A stretch of 64,000 nt of DNA from Ancistrus triradiatus (lineage: Eukaryota > Chordata > Actinopteri > Siluriformes > Loricariidae). This document shows, one piece after another, positions 11,569-22,254 of this stretch. Below the pieces are notes generated by a model. That model searched no databases, was not told the DNA's origin, and saw nothing but the letters and a program-made list of their open reading frames with translations. Numbering within the stretch: the first letter of the stretch is position 1; every line of letters starts with the position of its first letter. The DNA is taken from positions 124,001-188,000 of the forward strand of contig JAJAGP010000962.1 in assembly GCA_025084515.1 (NCBI GenBank), read 5' to 3'. The position numbers were made by a program, and so were the translations under genes.

Positions 11569-12101
11569 GTGTCACTGCATATCCCACTTCTCTCCAAAAA
11601 GAACACTGCTGCCTGTCTCCAGGTTGCTATAAATCACATGGACAAGCCAGAAGGCTACTGGAAAAACGTTTTGTGGATGGATGAGACCAAAATAGAACTT
11701 TTTGCTGTAAATGAGAAAGAACTCTGCATTGTGATTATTCCATCTGCAAAACACAGTGATGGTAGTATCAGCAATTTATGAAGGAAAATGTCAGGGCCAT
11801 CTGTGAACTGAATCTCAAGAGAAGGTGGGTCATGCAGCAAGACAGTGACCCTAAACACACAAGTCATTCCACCAAAGAATGGTTAAAGAAGAATAAAGTT
11901 AATGATGAGGAATGTCCAAGTCCTGATATTAATTATTTAATAATTAACAGAAATGTTGTGAAAGGACCTGAAGCAAGCAGTTCATGCGAAGAAGCCCACC
12001 AAAAAGTTAAAGAGTTACTGGAACCATTTATGTACACTTATTGGTGCAAAAGGTGGTCACAGCAAATACTGAAAGCAATGGGTCACATAAAAATAATCTA
12101 G
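11569..12101 (+). pseudogene. Tc1-like transposase relic inside the 10958-12222 element
   Basis: Frame 11569-11781 reads the block around 'NHMDKPEGYWKNVLWMDETK', which holds the first catalytic aspartate region (MDET). Frame 11778-12101 reads the QQDSDPKHTSHSTKEW block with the second catalytic aspartate. The third catalytic position is lost: 'CPSPDINYLIINRNVV' stands where SPDLNPIE is expected, so the glutamate is absent. At least one frameshift separates the blocks and the N-terminal DNA-binding half is missing. Confidence 0.8.
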
Positions 12102-12224
12102 TACAATATTTTGAATGGGTGCACCATTTACTTTTAGGACTTGTGTGAAAACCTGACGTGTTAGGTATTTACGTAGAAATGCAGATAGTTCTAAAGAATT
12201 TACAAGCTTTCAATCCCCACTGTA

Positions 12225-13346
12225 TATTCATAGTAGTAGTAATTTTTTTTTATTTATCTGGATGTATGTCAAAAATGCATTTTCTTACTGAGATATTACT
12301 GTCATAGCCAACTTCACCAAACTTTTAAGATTTGCTTTAATAGAAGTTAGTATTCCAGTGATGGCTGGAGACCCCCAACTGCCCCTTTGATGACTAGCTA
12401 CTTATCAAGGACTATTAATGAAATTGGGATTTCATTATGAAGTAAATCAAGCCAGTCAGGTAAGACAGGGTACTAATGGAAGCATTATGGTTGGTGCATA
12501 CTGGCATTTTGATGTTTGTACAGTCACCACAACTCCCACGCATGGGTTATGTAAATAATAACCAATAGATCACATTTCTGCTTAAGCAGTTATTATTTGG
12601 GGGCTTCTCAGTCCATGTCTACATTAAAAAGACTACTTTTCCATGCACTTAGTGCTGTATACATTCACACACTCATATAAACACATAGAGCTAAAGTGTT
12701 GATGGATTTTTATCAGCTCAGCTTACTGTATATACTTCAGTGAATCCATGACGAATGTACACTTAACCAGAGAATGAGCGTAAAGAACAGCGCTGTCGTT
12801 TCATAGCATTACATAACACAACATCGTAGCCCAGTGCAGGTGCTCGTGAATTAATTGGCCATGTAATTGCCATTTAAACTGGATTCAGTTGGAGCATCCA
12901 CTCTAGTTATTTACAAACAGCACTCATAGGATGCAATCTTTTTCTTAATGTTTGTTGATTTCGCTTTTCAAATCAAATCAGTTATTTGGAATGTCAAGTT
13001 AATCTTTATCTCAGGCATGATCTTCAGGTGGTCTTGGGATCATGGGACTGAACTTCTGTGTTATATGCCTTCGGTTTTGCATACAGTGGGAGATGCCCTC
13101 ATGCCTGAGTGCAGTACATAGGATGGATCGGCAAATGAACAAATGGCATGGATGAGGGTGGTTTCCAAAGTGGGTGGTATGACACACTTTGGGTACTGTG
13201 AGGTCAAACAAATAAGTAAAAATTAGATTTTGTAAAGTCAGTATAGATTAAAACTGATTATCAGTGTGGACAATTAAATGTACTTTAAAGCACTGCTAGT
13301 GGTAAAACATCGTTCCACATTTGAAACACATGCCAAGCAAAAATGA
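12225..13346. other. Unassigned intergenic sequence
   Basis: No gene or repeat family was recognised. Confidence 0.5.
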
Positions 13347-13878
13347 TATAACCCCAAGTCATTAAACGTTGAGACAGTATGGAAAATGCTATTTTTTTTC
13401 AAAAATGCTGTGCTTCTTACATTTACTTTGACTTTTATTTCATTGCAGACAGGATGAACCTGAAATATTTCATGTTTTGTCTGGTCAACTTCATTTCATT
13501 TGTCAATAAACATTCATTCCTGCATTTCAGGCCTGCAACACATTGCAAAAACATTTGTGACAGGGACAGTTTAGCTGTAGTAATGAATATAATTATATAC
13601 TTTTTGAAATCACATCATAAACTTAGTTTTTTTTTTACCTCATTACTAGCTTTAAATTACCCATGTCCCAACTTATTTTTAAATGTGTTACAGGCCTGAT
13701 ATTCCAGAATGGATGTTTATTAATAAATGTAATGAAGTTGATCAGACAAAACATTAAATATCTTGGGTTCATGCTGTCTGCAATGATATAAAAGTCAAAG
13801 TACATGTAAGGAGCACTGCATTTTTTTTTATATTTGCATTTTAGCTACTGTCCCAACGTCTTCTGATTTGGGGTTGTA
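13347..13878. mobile_element. Non-autonomous fold-back element of the Tc1 'CAACCCC' family
   Basis: The left arm starts with TATAACCCCAAGTCAT and the right arm ends with 'tctgatttggggttgta', which is its inverse complement. The two arms stay complementary for roughly 180 bp: 'ttgacttttatttcattgc' with 'gcaatgatataaaagtcaaa', and 'tgtctggtcaacttcattt' with 'aatgaagttgatcagaca'. TA dinucleotides at both ends fit Tc1/mariner target duplication. The spacer between the arms has no transposase, so it would depend on a source element such as the one at 53224-55490. Confidence 0.85.
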
Positions 13879-13924
13879 GATAAAGGACTCATGAGTAAGG
13901 CAAACATGATCTGAACAAATGGGA

Positions 13925-14075
13925 CTGTAGTGGCTTAGTGTTGAAGGTACCAGAAGGTCCCATGTTCCAGTGTTGGATCTTTGATAAAGGCCCTTAATCC
14001 ACAATTGCTTGGATTGTAACACTGTATCAATTGTAAGTCACTCTGGATAAGGGCATCCTCCTAAATGTGAATGTA
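13925..14075 (+). mobile_element. tRNA-derived SINE with LINE-type tail, copy S1
   Basis: The head reads 'ggactgtagtggcttagtg' (A-box-like) followed by a degenerate B-box region ('gttccagtgttggatct'). The body has 'aaggcccttaatccacaattg' and 'ttggattgtaa'. The tail is 'gtcactctggataagggc' plus an AATGTGAATGTAA end. Five other copies lie at 24303, 28926, 30782, 47447 and 51279. Confidence 0.85.
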
Positions 14076-14079
14076 ACGT

Positions 14080-14930
14080 AAGACAAACAGTGCCAAACAG
14101 TCTCCACTTTTCCATAGTTCCATTTCAGTGAGTCCAGAAACATAATGTGCAAATGATGGGGACCGGCACCCCATCCAGGATGTATTCCTGCTTAGTTCCC
14201 AGTTTTCTGGTACAGACTGAGAACCCACGTCACGACAATTAAGCTCCTACTGCGGATGAATTAATGAACGGATGTTGTAAAGACCAGAAATGAGGACAAT
14301 TATGGGTCTTATTTTATTAAAAACCAACGAGTGCAGACTGCGGGTGCAGAGGCTTCCACACAGATTCCTGCAGAGAAAATGTCTGCTGGTCAGAAAATGT
14401 CAATGCAGGAGTGACTCAGATAGAAGGCATGACTCAGAATGCGACCTTAATTCAGAGCTATCTTTCAAACGCTACACATGCATCTTAACTGTCAGTTCAA
14501 AAGGAGACTGCTTTTGTTATTGTGAGAATTTGTGTAGGTTCGTCTGGCTTATGAGGGACAATAATAAGGGATTAATAAGGCATTATCAGTGCAATGATGA
14601 TGTGTCCTTTTTAGCTTTTTTATGACCCTTTTCAGCTCCCACAGCAGGCTATGTAATTACAGCCTGTTGTGCCCCACCTATTTATACCCTCACTTCCTGT
14701 AACTCCCTTGTCTGACATTTCACTGCATGTACCCTGTTTCTCTGGACTCCTGGTCCTGGTTTGGTGCTTCTGTGAGTTGTTGTTTTTTGTGATTCTGATG
14801 GTCTGGAGTGTTCCATGTTCCATGTTCCATGCGATCCTTTGTTTCCGCTGCTACTTTTTCCATATTTTCCATGTTTTTATTGCACTATTTGGTACTGTGG
14901 ACACTTTTGCTACTTTTCTTAGATATTGAT
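14080..14930. other. Unassigned sequence
   Basis: No gene was recognised. The right part (about 14630-14930) may be the 3' region of the LINE whose tail follows. Confidence 0.4.
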
Positions 14931-15042
14931 TAAACAGTAACTCTATTGCCTTTAGCTTTATGGCATTCTAGTATGAGATCTGTAACCTTAATCTTGTTGT
15001 ACTTGTGCAATGGCAATGAAGATATTCTATTCTATTCTATTG
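14931..15042 (+). mobile_element. LINE 3' tail with ATTCT repeats
   Basis: The string 'gtacttgtgcaatggcaatg' followed by AAGATATTCTATTCTATTCT is a 3' end seen in teleost non-LTR elements, where a pentanucleotide repeat closes the element. No coding part was recognised upstream. Confidence 0.5.
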
Positions 15043-15400
15043 TTAGCATATGTCCTTAGTTAGCCTCTTGTCTCCTTGTTGGCTGTTAGCTTCCCTGTAC
15101 TTGTATTGTTAGCTTTGTCTGTTTGTATATAGTCACATTGTTTAGTGTTGTTAGCAGATTCTCTGTTAGTATGTGTATGTGTTGCTGTTAGCTCTTGGTT
15201 TGTTTGTGTCTCCATTTTTAGCACCATGTGTTTAAGTCTGTTTGTACTAGCTGTTGGTTGAAATTAGCACATTACCATTGTTTGTATTAGAACTTCCTGT
15301 GTCACATGTTAGCACTTGGTCTGTTGGCTGTAGTTTGGTAGGTTGTCCTTAGGTCTTAGCATTGTTGGTGTCTGTTAGCATTAGCCTAGTGTTCTTTGTG
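15043..15400. repeat. GTTAGC-rich stretch
   Basis: GTTAGC or the closely related TTAGCA/TTAGCT/TTAGCC recurs more than a dozen times in about 360 bases, in one orientation and with irregular spacing, in a G+T-rich setting. It looks like a very degenerate minisatellite. It contains no gene. Confidence 0.5.
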
Positions 15401-16200
15401 TTTATCACCATATTTGCACATATTCACTCTACGTAAAGTTCACACTTGCATGTACATTTGCCTCCACCTCCCTTCCGTGTCCTAAGCGTTACAATAAAAA
15501 TACACATCATTGTGTTTTAGGAACACAATCCCTGAGTTTGCTGAGTGACAGGTGGCATTGCTAAATTCTCATTAAAGGCTGAGAATAAGTTGAAAATTAT
15601 CAAGCGATAGCAAACCTGATCATATTATATCTCCAATATACTTAATTTCCAGCCCAGGGGCTCATGTGGTAAGAGCCAGCTGAGGGCTGGATGGAGTTTG
15701 CAGAATGATGCCGGTCCAGGTTTGGAACTCTGCACTGGAATGGTGCTTTGTAGAGGTGGGAATTGACAGACACCTCACAATTCGATTACAATTCAGAGTG
15801 CTGCAATTCAATTATTAACCAATTATCGTTGCATCTTTATTCTATACAGAATTTCTTATTTTCTGACAGTGATTCCATGACTTTGGCTTTGGTCTCATTC
15901 TGTGTCAGTAATGCCGGCCATACACCAAATGACTTCAAAAAGCGATTTCACTGCAGCAGACAAATTTCCAACGTCAGAATTAAATCATGAGTCTTGCTAG
16001 AGTCGTTTCGCACTCATCTCGATTGTTTGGTTTAAGTTTGTCAAGCTTGCTGTATTAAATGAGTCTTTTTGTCATCTTGACGTTCCGATAAAATCAACTT
16101 TGTTTATCATGAGTCTTAAGTCTTGGCTTACAAAAGTGACATGACTGTTGTTGACAACCAATATGTGCTCTCTCCAGCACCAAATGGGAAATTCCATGTG
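15401..16200. other. Unassigned intergenic sequence
   Basis: No gene or known repeat was recognised. Confidence 0.5.
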
Positions 16201-16202
16201 TA

Positions 16203-17269
16203 CAGTGGTGCTTGAAGGTTTGTGAACCCTTTAGAATTTTCTATATTTCTGCATAAATATGACCGAAAACATCGTCAGATTTTCTCACAAGTCCTAAAAG
16301 TAGATAAAGAGAACCCTGTGAAACGAATGAGACAAAAATATTATACTTGGTCATTTATTGATTGAGGAAAATGATCCAATATTACATATTAGTGAGTGGC
16401 AAAAGTATGTGAACGTCTAGGATTATCAGGTAACTTGAAGGTGAAATTAGAGTCAGGGTTTTCAATCAGTGGGATGACAATCAGGTGTGAGTGGGCACCG
16501 TGTTTTATTTAAAGAATCTATCAAAGGGGGATCTATCAAAGTCTGCTCTTTACAACACATGTTTTTGGAAGTGTATCATGGCACGAACAAAGGAGATTTC
16601 TGAGGACCTCAGAAAAAGTGTTGTTGATGCTCATCATCCTGGAAAAGGTTACAAAACCATCTCTAAAGAGTTTGGACTCCACCAATCCACAGTCAGACAG
16701 ATTGTGTACAAATAGAGGAAATTCAAGACCATTGTTACCCTCCCCAGGAGTAATTGACCAAAAAAACAAAACAATCAAAGAGCAAGGTGTGTAATATTTA
16801 GCGAGGTCACAAAGGACCCCAGGGTAACTTCTAAGCAACTGAAGGCCTCTCTCACATTGGATAATGTTAATGTTCATGAGTCCACCATCAGAAGAACACT
16901 GAACAATGGTTTGCTTGGCAAGGTTGCAAAGAGAAAGCCACTGCTCTCCAAAAAGAACATTGCTCTGCAACATTGATCTGCAGTTTTGCTAAAGATCACA
17001 TGGGCAAGCCCGAAGGCTATTGGAAGAATGTTTTGTGTATGGATGAGACCAAAATAGAATTTTTTGGTTTGAAAGAAGGGTATTATGTTTGGAGAAAGGA
17101 AAACACAGCATTGCAGCATAAGAACCTTATCCCATCTGTGAAGAATGGTGGTGGTAGTATCATGGTTTGGCCTGTTTTGCTGCATCTGGGCCAGGACGGC
17201 TTGCCATCGTTGATGGAGATGCAGAAATATAGAAAATTCTAAAGGTTCACAAACTTTCAAGCACCACTG
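16203..17269 (+). mobile_element. Tc1-like transposon with both ends, internally deleted
   Basis: The left end CAGTGGTGCTTGAAGGTTTG (after TA at 16201-16202) is the inverse complement of the right end 'caaactttcaagcaccactg' (before TA at 17270-17271). The terminal repeats continue inward: 'ttagaattttctatatttct' against 'agaaatatagaaaattctaa'. Length is about 1.07 kb against the 1.5-1.6 kb usual for Tc1-like elements. The missing part is the end of the catalytic domain and the 3' leader. Same family as 10958, 18817, 31928, 38960 and 56749. Confidence 0.9.
16578..17242 (+). pseudogene. Tc1-like transposase relic
   Basis: The ATG at 16578 gives MARTKEISEDLRKSVVDAHH, the usual Tc1-like start, followed by the helix-turn-helix (KTISKEFGLHQSTVRQIVYK). 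A TAG stops the frame after 46 codons. Later blocks appear in other frames: 'VTKDPRVTSKQLKASLTLDN', then 'MGKPEGYWKNVLCMDETKIE' with the first catalytic aspartate at about 17041-17050. Sequence then jumps from 'DGLPSLM' straight to the terminal repeat, so the second aspartate and the glutamate are absent. The enzyme is dead. Confidence 0.9.
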
Positions 17270-17271
17270 TA

Positions 17272-17849
17272 CCTGGATGGCACAGGTGAAGGTTAAGAAA
17301 GTGATTTTTTTTTACAGTTCAGTAGGTGTAGACCTACAAATATCTGACCAAATAATGGAAACACTTAATTTTACTGTGCTACGTTTATTACTAAATGTAT
17401 TTGGGCTATTTTGTATTTTTGTCAGAGTTCTATGCAAATTACTGCACTCCAAAATGTACAGGAAATTGTACAAATTGCTGTATGTACAATTTATTCAGTT
17501 CAGTACTTAAGAATCCACTTTTTGCCACTTTGTTTATTTTACAGCCTGTGTGGCTGACTATGCTGTTTATTTAGTTATTATTGTTGTTGTGTTTTCAAAA
17601 ATTTTGAAATGGACTCAAAAGGAATCCAGTGGAAGTCTTGAAAATAGTGACCAAACAAGATTCCCAGCAAAATCATAGTCTGTGACTAAAAACTCTGTGA
17701 TTTGTCTTTAGATGTGATAGGCTGTCAGACTTTAGTCTATCAAAAGTCTTTTCAGAGTCTTTTCAAAGCCTGCTAGTGTATGGTTAACATGGAAAATAAT
17801 TTAAAGCCCTGGTTCTGAATGACTGAATACGGTTGACTGAATGACTCAA
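17272..17849. other. Unassigned intergenic sequence
   Basis: No gene or repeat was recognised. Confidence 0.5.
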
Positions 17850-17852
17850 TAA

Positions 17853-18396
17853 GGGCGTTCTCACACTGAGCCGGTTGCATTGAATCGTGTTGGCATGCGA
17901 TTGTCCCCCCTCCCTACTTCCCCACTCATTTATACTCTCACTAACTACACTTTAATGAAACGCGCCTGGGTACGCTTTCATAATCAAGATACGCCCTCAC
18001 ACAGCAAAGTAGACTTCGTGGTTGTACTTGAGTTGTGGCTTTTTTGGTTTCATTTTGGGTGCACTGACACAGCCCTCTATACATCTTATAATAAATGCAC
18101 TGATTATTCAACACACTTATTTTCGGCATCTTGTGCTGCACGGGCTCGCACAGCACAGCAGAATTCTATGTAAAATTTTGTTTTCATTTTGCGTGCACTG
18201 ACACGCAGCCCTCTCATAAGTCTTATAATAAATGTACTGATTATGCGCGTACTGATTTTTTGCCTTCTCATGCTGCATGTACAAGAAGATTTATACGGAG
18301 GCATCTGACGGCGTGTTCTGTGCTTGGCCATGATTCGTGATCACATTATATGTGTGCCATGCCCAGAAAAACAGATCACCTAGTGTGAGTACTCCC
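17853..18396. mobile_element. Non-autonomous PIF/Harbinger-type element
   Basis: Terminal repeats GGGCGTTCTCACACTGAG (left, from 17853) and, read inward from the right end at 18396, GGGAGTACTCACACTAGG match at 14 of 18 positions. Both are bordered by TAA (17850-17852 and 18397-18399), the 3-bp TWA-type duplication of PIF/Harbinger elements. It is 544 bp long with no transposase. Inside is a tandem duplication of about 135 bp (18041-18140 and 18177-18280), both units sharing 'gtgcactgacac', 'agccctct' and 'cttataataaatg'. Confidence 0.75.
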
Positions 18397-18399
18397 TAA

Positions 18400-18816
18400 A
18401 CTTTACGACGGAGTTTTTAATTCCTTTCTCTCTTTCCAAGTTCAGTGGAAGTTTAGACAGCAAAACAGCAGTGTTTTTTTTCTTCCTTTTCCTTTCTAAA
18501 CAACGCCCACCTTTAGTGCTCTGTCTAGGAGGTATCAATGCGGCATCTGTTAGCTCCAACACATCACCTCAGTTCCTGTCAGCAGCGCCATTTCACAGCT
18601 TAAATAAAATCGCTTCTTTGTAGCCTGTTTTGAAACCTTTTCCATAGTTCATTTTTGGGCCCAAAACACATGTGTTTAATCTGTAATGATATGGTTCCAG
18701 GCCATAACTTGGGTATTCTGTAAAAATTCATGCATGCTTGACAGTTTTAATGTAAACTTTCACAGTTTGACCATGAAGTTCACAGTTATACTATGAACAG
18801 CATAACCGGCATTAAA
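18400..18816. other. Unassigned intergenic sequence
   Basis: No gene or repeat was recognised. Confidence 0.5.
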
Positions 18817-18999
18817 AACCCTTTAGAATTTTCTATATTTCTGCATAAATATGACCTAAAACATCATCAGATTTTCTCACAAGTCCTAAAAGTAGATAAA
18901 AAGAAGTTAAACAAATGAGACAAAAATATTATACTTGGTGATTTATTTATTGAGGAAAATGTTAAATATTACATATTAGTGAGTGGCAAAAGTATGTGA
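18817..18999. mobile_element. Tc1-like left-end fragment
   Basis: It repeats the first 180 or so bases of the 16203-17269 element: 'ccctttagaattttctatat', 'tctcacaagtcctaaaagta' and 'gagtggcaaaagtatgtgag'. It is cut off on the right where the element at 19021 begins, so the younger Tc1 element may have inserted near or into it. Confidence 0.85.
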
Positions 19000-19277
19000 G
19001 TATGTGTGTGTATGTATTTACACTGCTCAAAAAGATAAAGGGAACACTCAAATAACACATCCTAGATCTGAATGAAGAAAATATTCTCATTGAATACTTT
19101 GTTCTGTACAAAGTTGAATGTGCTGACAACAAAATCACACAAAAATCATCAATGGAATCAAATTTATTAACCAATGGAGGCCTGGATTTGGAGTCGCACA
19201 CAAAATTTAAGTGGAAAAACACACTACAGGCTGATCCAACTTTGATGTAATGTCCTTAAAACAAGTCAAAATGAAGG

Positions 19278-21278
19278 TCAGTATTGTGTGTGGCCTCCAC
19301 ATGCCTGTTTGACCTCCCTACAACGCCTGGACATGCTCCTGATGAGGTGGCGGATGGTCTCCTCAGGGATCTCCTTCCAGACCTGGACTACAGCATCCAC
19401 CAACTCCTGGACAGTCTGTGGTGCAACGTGACGTTGGTGGATGGAGCGAGACATGATGTCCCAGATGTGCTCAATCAGATTCAGGTCTGGGGAACGGGCG
19501 GGCCAGTCCATAGCTTCAATGCCTTCATCTTGCAGGAACTGCTGACACACTCCAGCCACATAAGGTCTAGCATTGTCCTGCATTAGGAGGAACCCAGGGC
19601 CAACCACACCAGCATATGGTCTCATAAGGGGTCTGAGGATCTCATCTCGGTACCTAATGGCAGTCAGGCTACCTCTGGCGAGCACATGGAGGGCTGTGTG
19701 ACCCTCCAAAGAAATGCCACCTCACACCATTGCTGACCCACTGCCAAACCGGTCATGCTGAAGGATGTTGCAGGCAGCAGATCGCTCTCCACGGCATCTC
19801 CAGACTCTGTCATGTCTGTCACATGTGCTCAGTGTGAACCTGCTTTCATCTGTGAAGAGCACAGTGTGCCAGTGACAAATTTGCCAATCCTGGTGTTCTC
19901 TGGCAAATGCCAAGCGTCCTGCACGGTGTTGGACTGTGAGCACAACCCCCATCTGTGGACGTCGGGCCCTCATACAATCCTCATATAGTCGGTTTCTAAC
20001 CGTTTGTGCAGACACATGCACATTTGTGGCCTGCTGTAGGTCATTTTGCAGGGCTCTGGCAGGGCTCATCCTCTTCCTCCTTGCACAAAGGCGGAGGTAG
20101 TGGTCCTGCTGCTGGGTTGTTGACCTCCTACAGCCTCCTCCACGTCTCCTGGTGTACTGGCCTGTCTCCTGGTAGCGCCTCCAGCCTCTGGACACTACGC
20201 TGACAGACACAGCAAACCTTCTTGCCACAGCTCGCATTGACTAGATTTAGACCAGGTTGCATGGCTTGGGTTGCTGAGACCGGAGTCTGGAGTCTTGTCT
20301 GGCCTGCCTGCCTTGTCGGCTAGCCGGGAGTGTCGAGTGGGCGGTCTGGCTGAACTGGGCTTCGGTCCTCGTGATCTTGACTCATGCAACCTTGCCTTAG
20401 AATAAGGGCAGAGCTGGGGGTTCATAGTCAAAGAGTCTTATGGTGATCAGAGACGTTGGGTTGCTGTCTTCTGCCGCTCGTGGGGTTGCCAATGTCTCAT
20501 GTGATCCCTCTTGGCTGTGTTTCCTTCCAGTTCTCCTCTTTCTAGCTTTCTAGATATGCTGCTATAGCTAATGCTGCCGGGGTCTCATGCTACACTTGGC
20601 ATCAGTGATTGACATGGCATCAGTGATTGTTAATAGACACTGTGCTCTTAATCAATAACTAATTACATTTTCTGTTTTCTCTCCGAGCTGTGTTCCGGCA
20701 GTTCCGGCCCCACACATGATGTTCATCTGATGGAGCTCCACTGTGCATAATTCACATTTTATATACGACCATGACTCCATGACTTTAGTTTCGCTCTTAG
20801 ATTTATCATCATACCCGGGCCACTTAATGTCGATGTGCATACTTCACATTTCTATTCGAACTTTGACTCCATGACTGTAGTTTCGCTCTTAGATTTATCA
20901 TCATACCCGGGCCACTTAATGTCGATGTGCATACTTCACATTTTATTCGAACTTTGACTCCATGACTTTAGTTTTGCTCTTAGATTTATTAACCACGCCG
21001 CCCAAGGAGGTTGGGTCCCTTTTTGAGTCTTGGTCCTCCCAAGGTTTCTTCCTACAACTAGGGAGTTTTTCCTTGCCACTGTCGCCCTAGGCTTGCTCAA
21101 TTTGGGATTGGACGTAGTTATTAGGAGATAATCTAAACTTGTAAAGTTGCTTTGAGACAATGCTCTATTGTAAAAAGCGCTATATAAATAATCTGACTTG
21201 ACTTGACTTGACTGATGTGCCATCATGGATGAGCTGCACTACTTGAGCCACTTGTGTGGGTTGTAGAGTCCGTCTCAT
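19278..21278 (-). pseudogene. Tc1-like DD34E transposase, disrupted by LINE and one nonsense codon
   Basis: The start is the ATG at 21278-21276 (MRRTLQPTQVAQVVQLIHDG). After 20 or so codons the gene is cut by a LINE and resumes at 20237 ([20 protein letters not shown], helix-turn-helix). The frame then runs to a single TGA at 19724-19722 and continues in phase to the end at 19278. The catalytic triad is intact: D in '[10 protein letters not shown]' (about 19849), D in 'MQDNARPYVA' (about 19576) and E in 'SPDLNLIEHIWD', with exactly 34 residues between the last two (DD34E). Apart from the insertion and one stop codon the enzyme is almost complete, so this copy is young relative to the others. 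It would act in the nucleus on its own ends. Confidence 0.92.
20241..21212 (+). mobile_element. L2/CR1-type LINE 3' end, copy C, inserted in a Tc1 transposase gene
   Basis: The sequence matches the reverse complement of copies D, E and F over their 3' untranslated regions: 'gactagatttagaccaggtt', 'gagctgggggttcatagtc', 'gccactgtcgccctaggctt', 'aagttgctttgagacaatgc', ending in 'ctgacttgacttgacttgac'. Both junctions with the transposase gene are visible. Inside, a block 'tcatcatacccgggccactt' to 'ttcacattt' occurs two to three times in tandem (about 20760-20950, unit near 95-100 bp). It is 5'-truncated with no reverse transcriptase. Confidence 0.9.
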
Positions 21279-21580
21279 GCTACCACGAGTGTGAAAGCAC
21301 CACCAACATTCAAAAGTGACCAAAACATCAGCCAGAAAGCATAGGTACTGAAAAGTGGTCTGTGGTCCCCACCTGCAGAACCACTCCTTTATTGAGTGTG
21401 TCTTACTAATTGCCAATAATTTCCACCTGTTGGCTATTCCATTTGCACAACAGCATGTGAAATTGATTGTCAATCAGTGTTGCTTCCAACGTGGACAGTT
21501 TGATTTCACAGAGGTTTGATTTACTTGGAGTTACAATTGTGTTGTTTAAAGTGTCCCCTTTATTTTTTTTTTGAGCAGTG

Positions 21581-21590
21581 TATATATATA

Positions 21591-21621
<31 letters not shown>
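21581..21621. repeat. TA/TG microsatellite at a Tc1 boundary
   Basis: Alternating TA with an internal TG run, starting at the TA target duplication of the Tc1-like element. Confidence 0.9.
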
Positions 21622-22254
21622 CGCAGCGCCTAACATGTGCTGTTGCAGCGAGATAATCAACATTATTCGTTATTTGATCTGTTTATGCTTGCATAGAAAA
21701 AGTTCATCCCTATGTACACTGAGTCCCTGAAAAAAGTGTTGTCCAGCCCATTAAGTTCCAGAATGTCCACTGTATCTAATGAGGAACATATTGTGCATAT
21801 CACTGTGGGATTTCCTGAAATAGACAATTCCATATGGAAGAGTTACTCATGCTTCTAGAGTGACGTGGAATCTGTTTCTAGCGCCTCCTTTAACTCAGTC
21901 AAACTGATTGCACACCAACACCAGCTGCCTAAATGAACGTTTGCTGACGAAATAAAAAGGATGGTATAGCCCACGAGGGGCCCTCGCACATGTCCGACGT
22001 TTATGCAAGCCTGGGTGTTTTCAGATCACACGTACACAAATACAGATCATTCCGAGGAAAGCCTTCAATGAGATTTTTTTTGTGTGTAGTTGTCTTCTTG
22101 GCAGACAAAAGACCTCCTGCTCTCATCAGATGGCCTGACTCACACAGTGGACATGTAGGCACAGTTTGGCTTTGGAACATGTTCCCTACACTCATCATCA
22201 TAAACTGTATTAATAAACAACTAGCAGACAAAAATGGTAACTGTATTTTAACTG
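21622..22254. other. Unassigned intergenic sequence
   Basis: No gene or repeat was recognised. Open frames on both strands here have no protein-like features. Confidence 0.4.

Larger units (their letters stand above)
10958..12222 (+). mobile_element. Tc1-like transposon, 'CAGTGGTGCTTGAA' end family, interrupted
   Basis: The left end at 10958 (CAGTGGTACTTGAAAGTTTG, preceded by TA) matches in inverse the right end finishing at 12222 ('acaagctttcaatccccactg', followed by TA). The element contains a SINE-like insertion at 11110-11439. Its transposase (11569-12100) keeps fragments such as 'DKPEGYWKNVLWMDETKIELF' with the block ending '[20 protein letters not shown]', spread over two or more frames. 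A large N-terminal part is missing. Confidence 0.8.
19021..21580 (-). mobile_element. Tc1-like transposon 'CACTGCTCAAAAA' family, split by a LINE
   Basis: The left end CACTGCTCAAAAAGATAAAG at 19021 and the right end 'ctttatttttttttttgagc' plus AGTG at 21580 are inverse complements. TA lies on both sides (19019-19020, 21581-21582). Subtracting the LINE insert (about 20241-21212) leaves about 1.59 kb, the normal size of an autonomous Tc1-like element. The transposase reads on the minus strand. This is the best preserved transposon in the window. Confidence 0.93.

Noticed and set aside
14632..14929. Opposed open frames near 14.7 kb, one very hydrophobic
   Set aside because: The composition follows a T-rich stretch upstream of a LINE tail. 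There are no splice sites or recognisable domains.
15655..15735. tRNA-like stretch 'gctcatgtggtaagagcc'
   Set aside because: The B-box position reads 'ggtttggaact', a poor match, and there is no cloverleaf.
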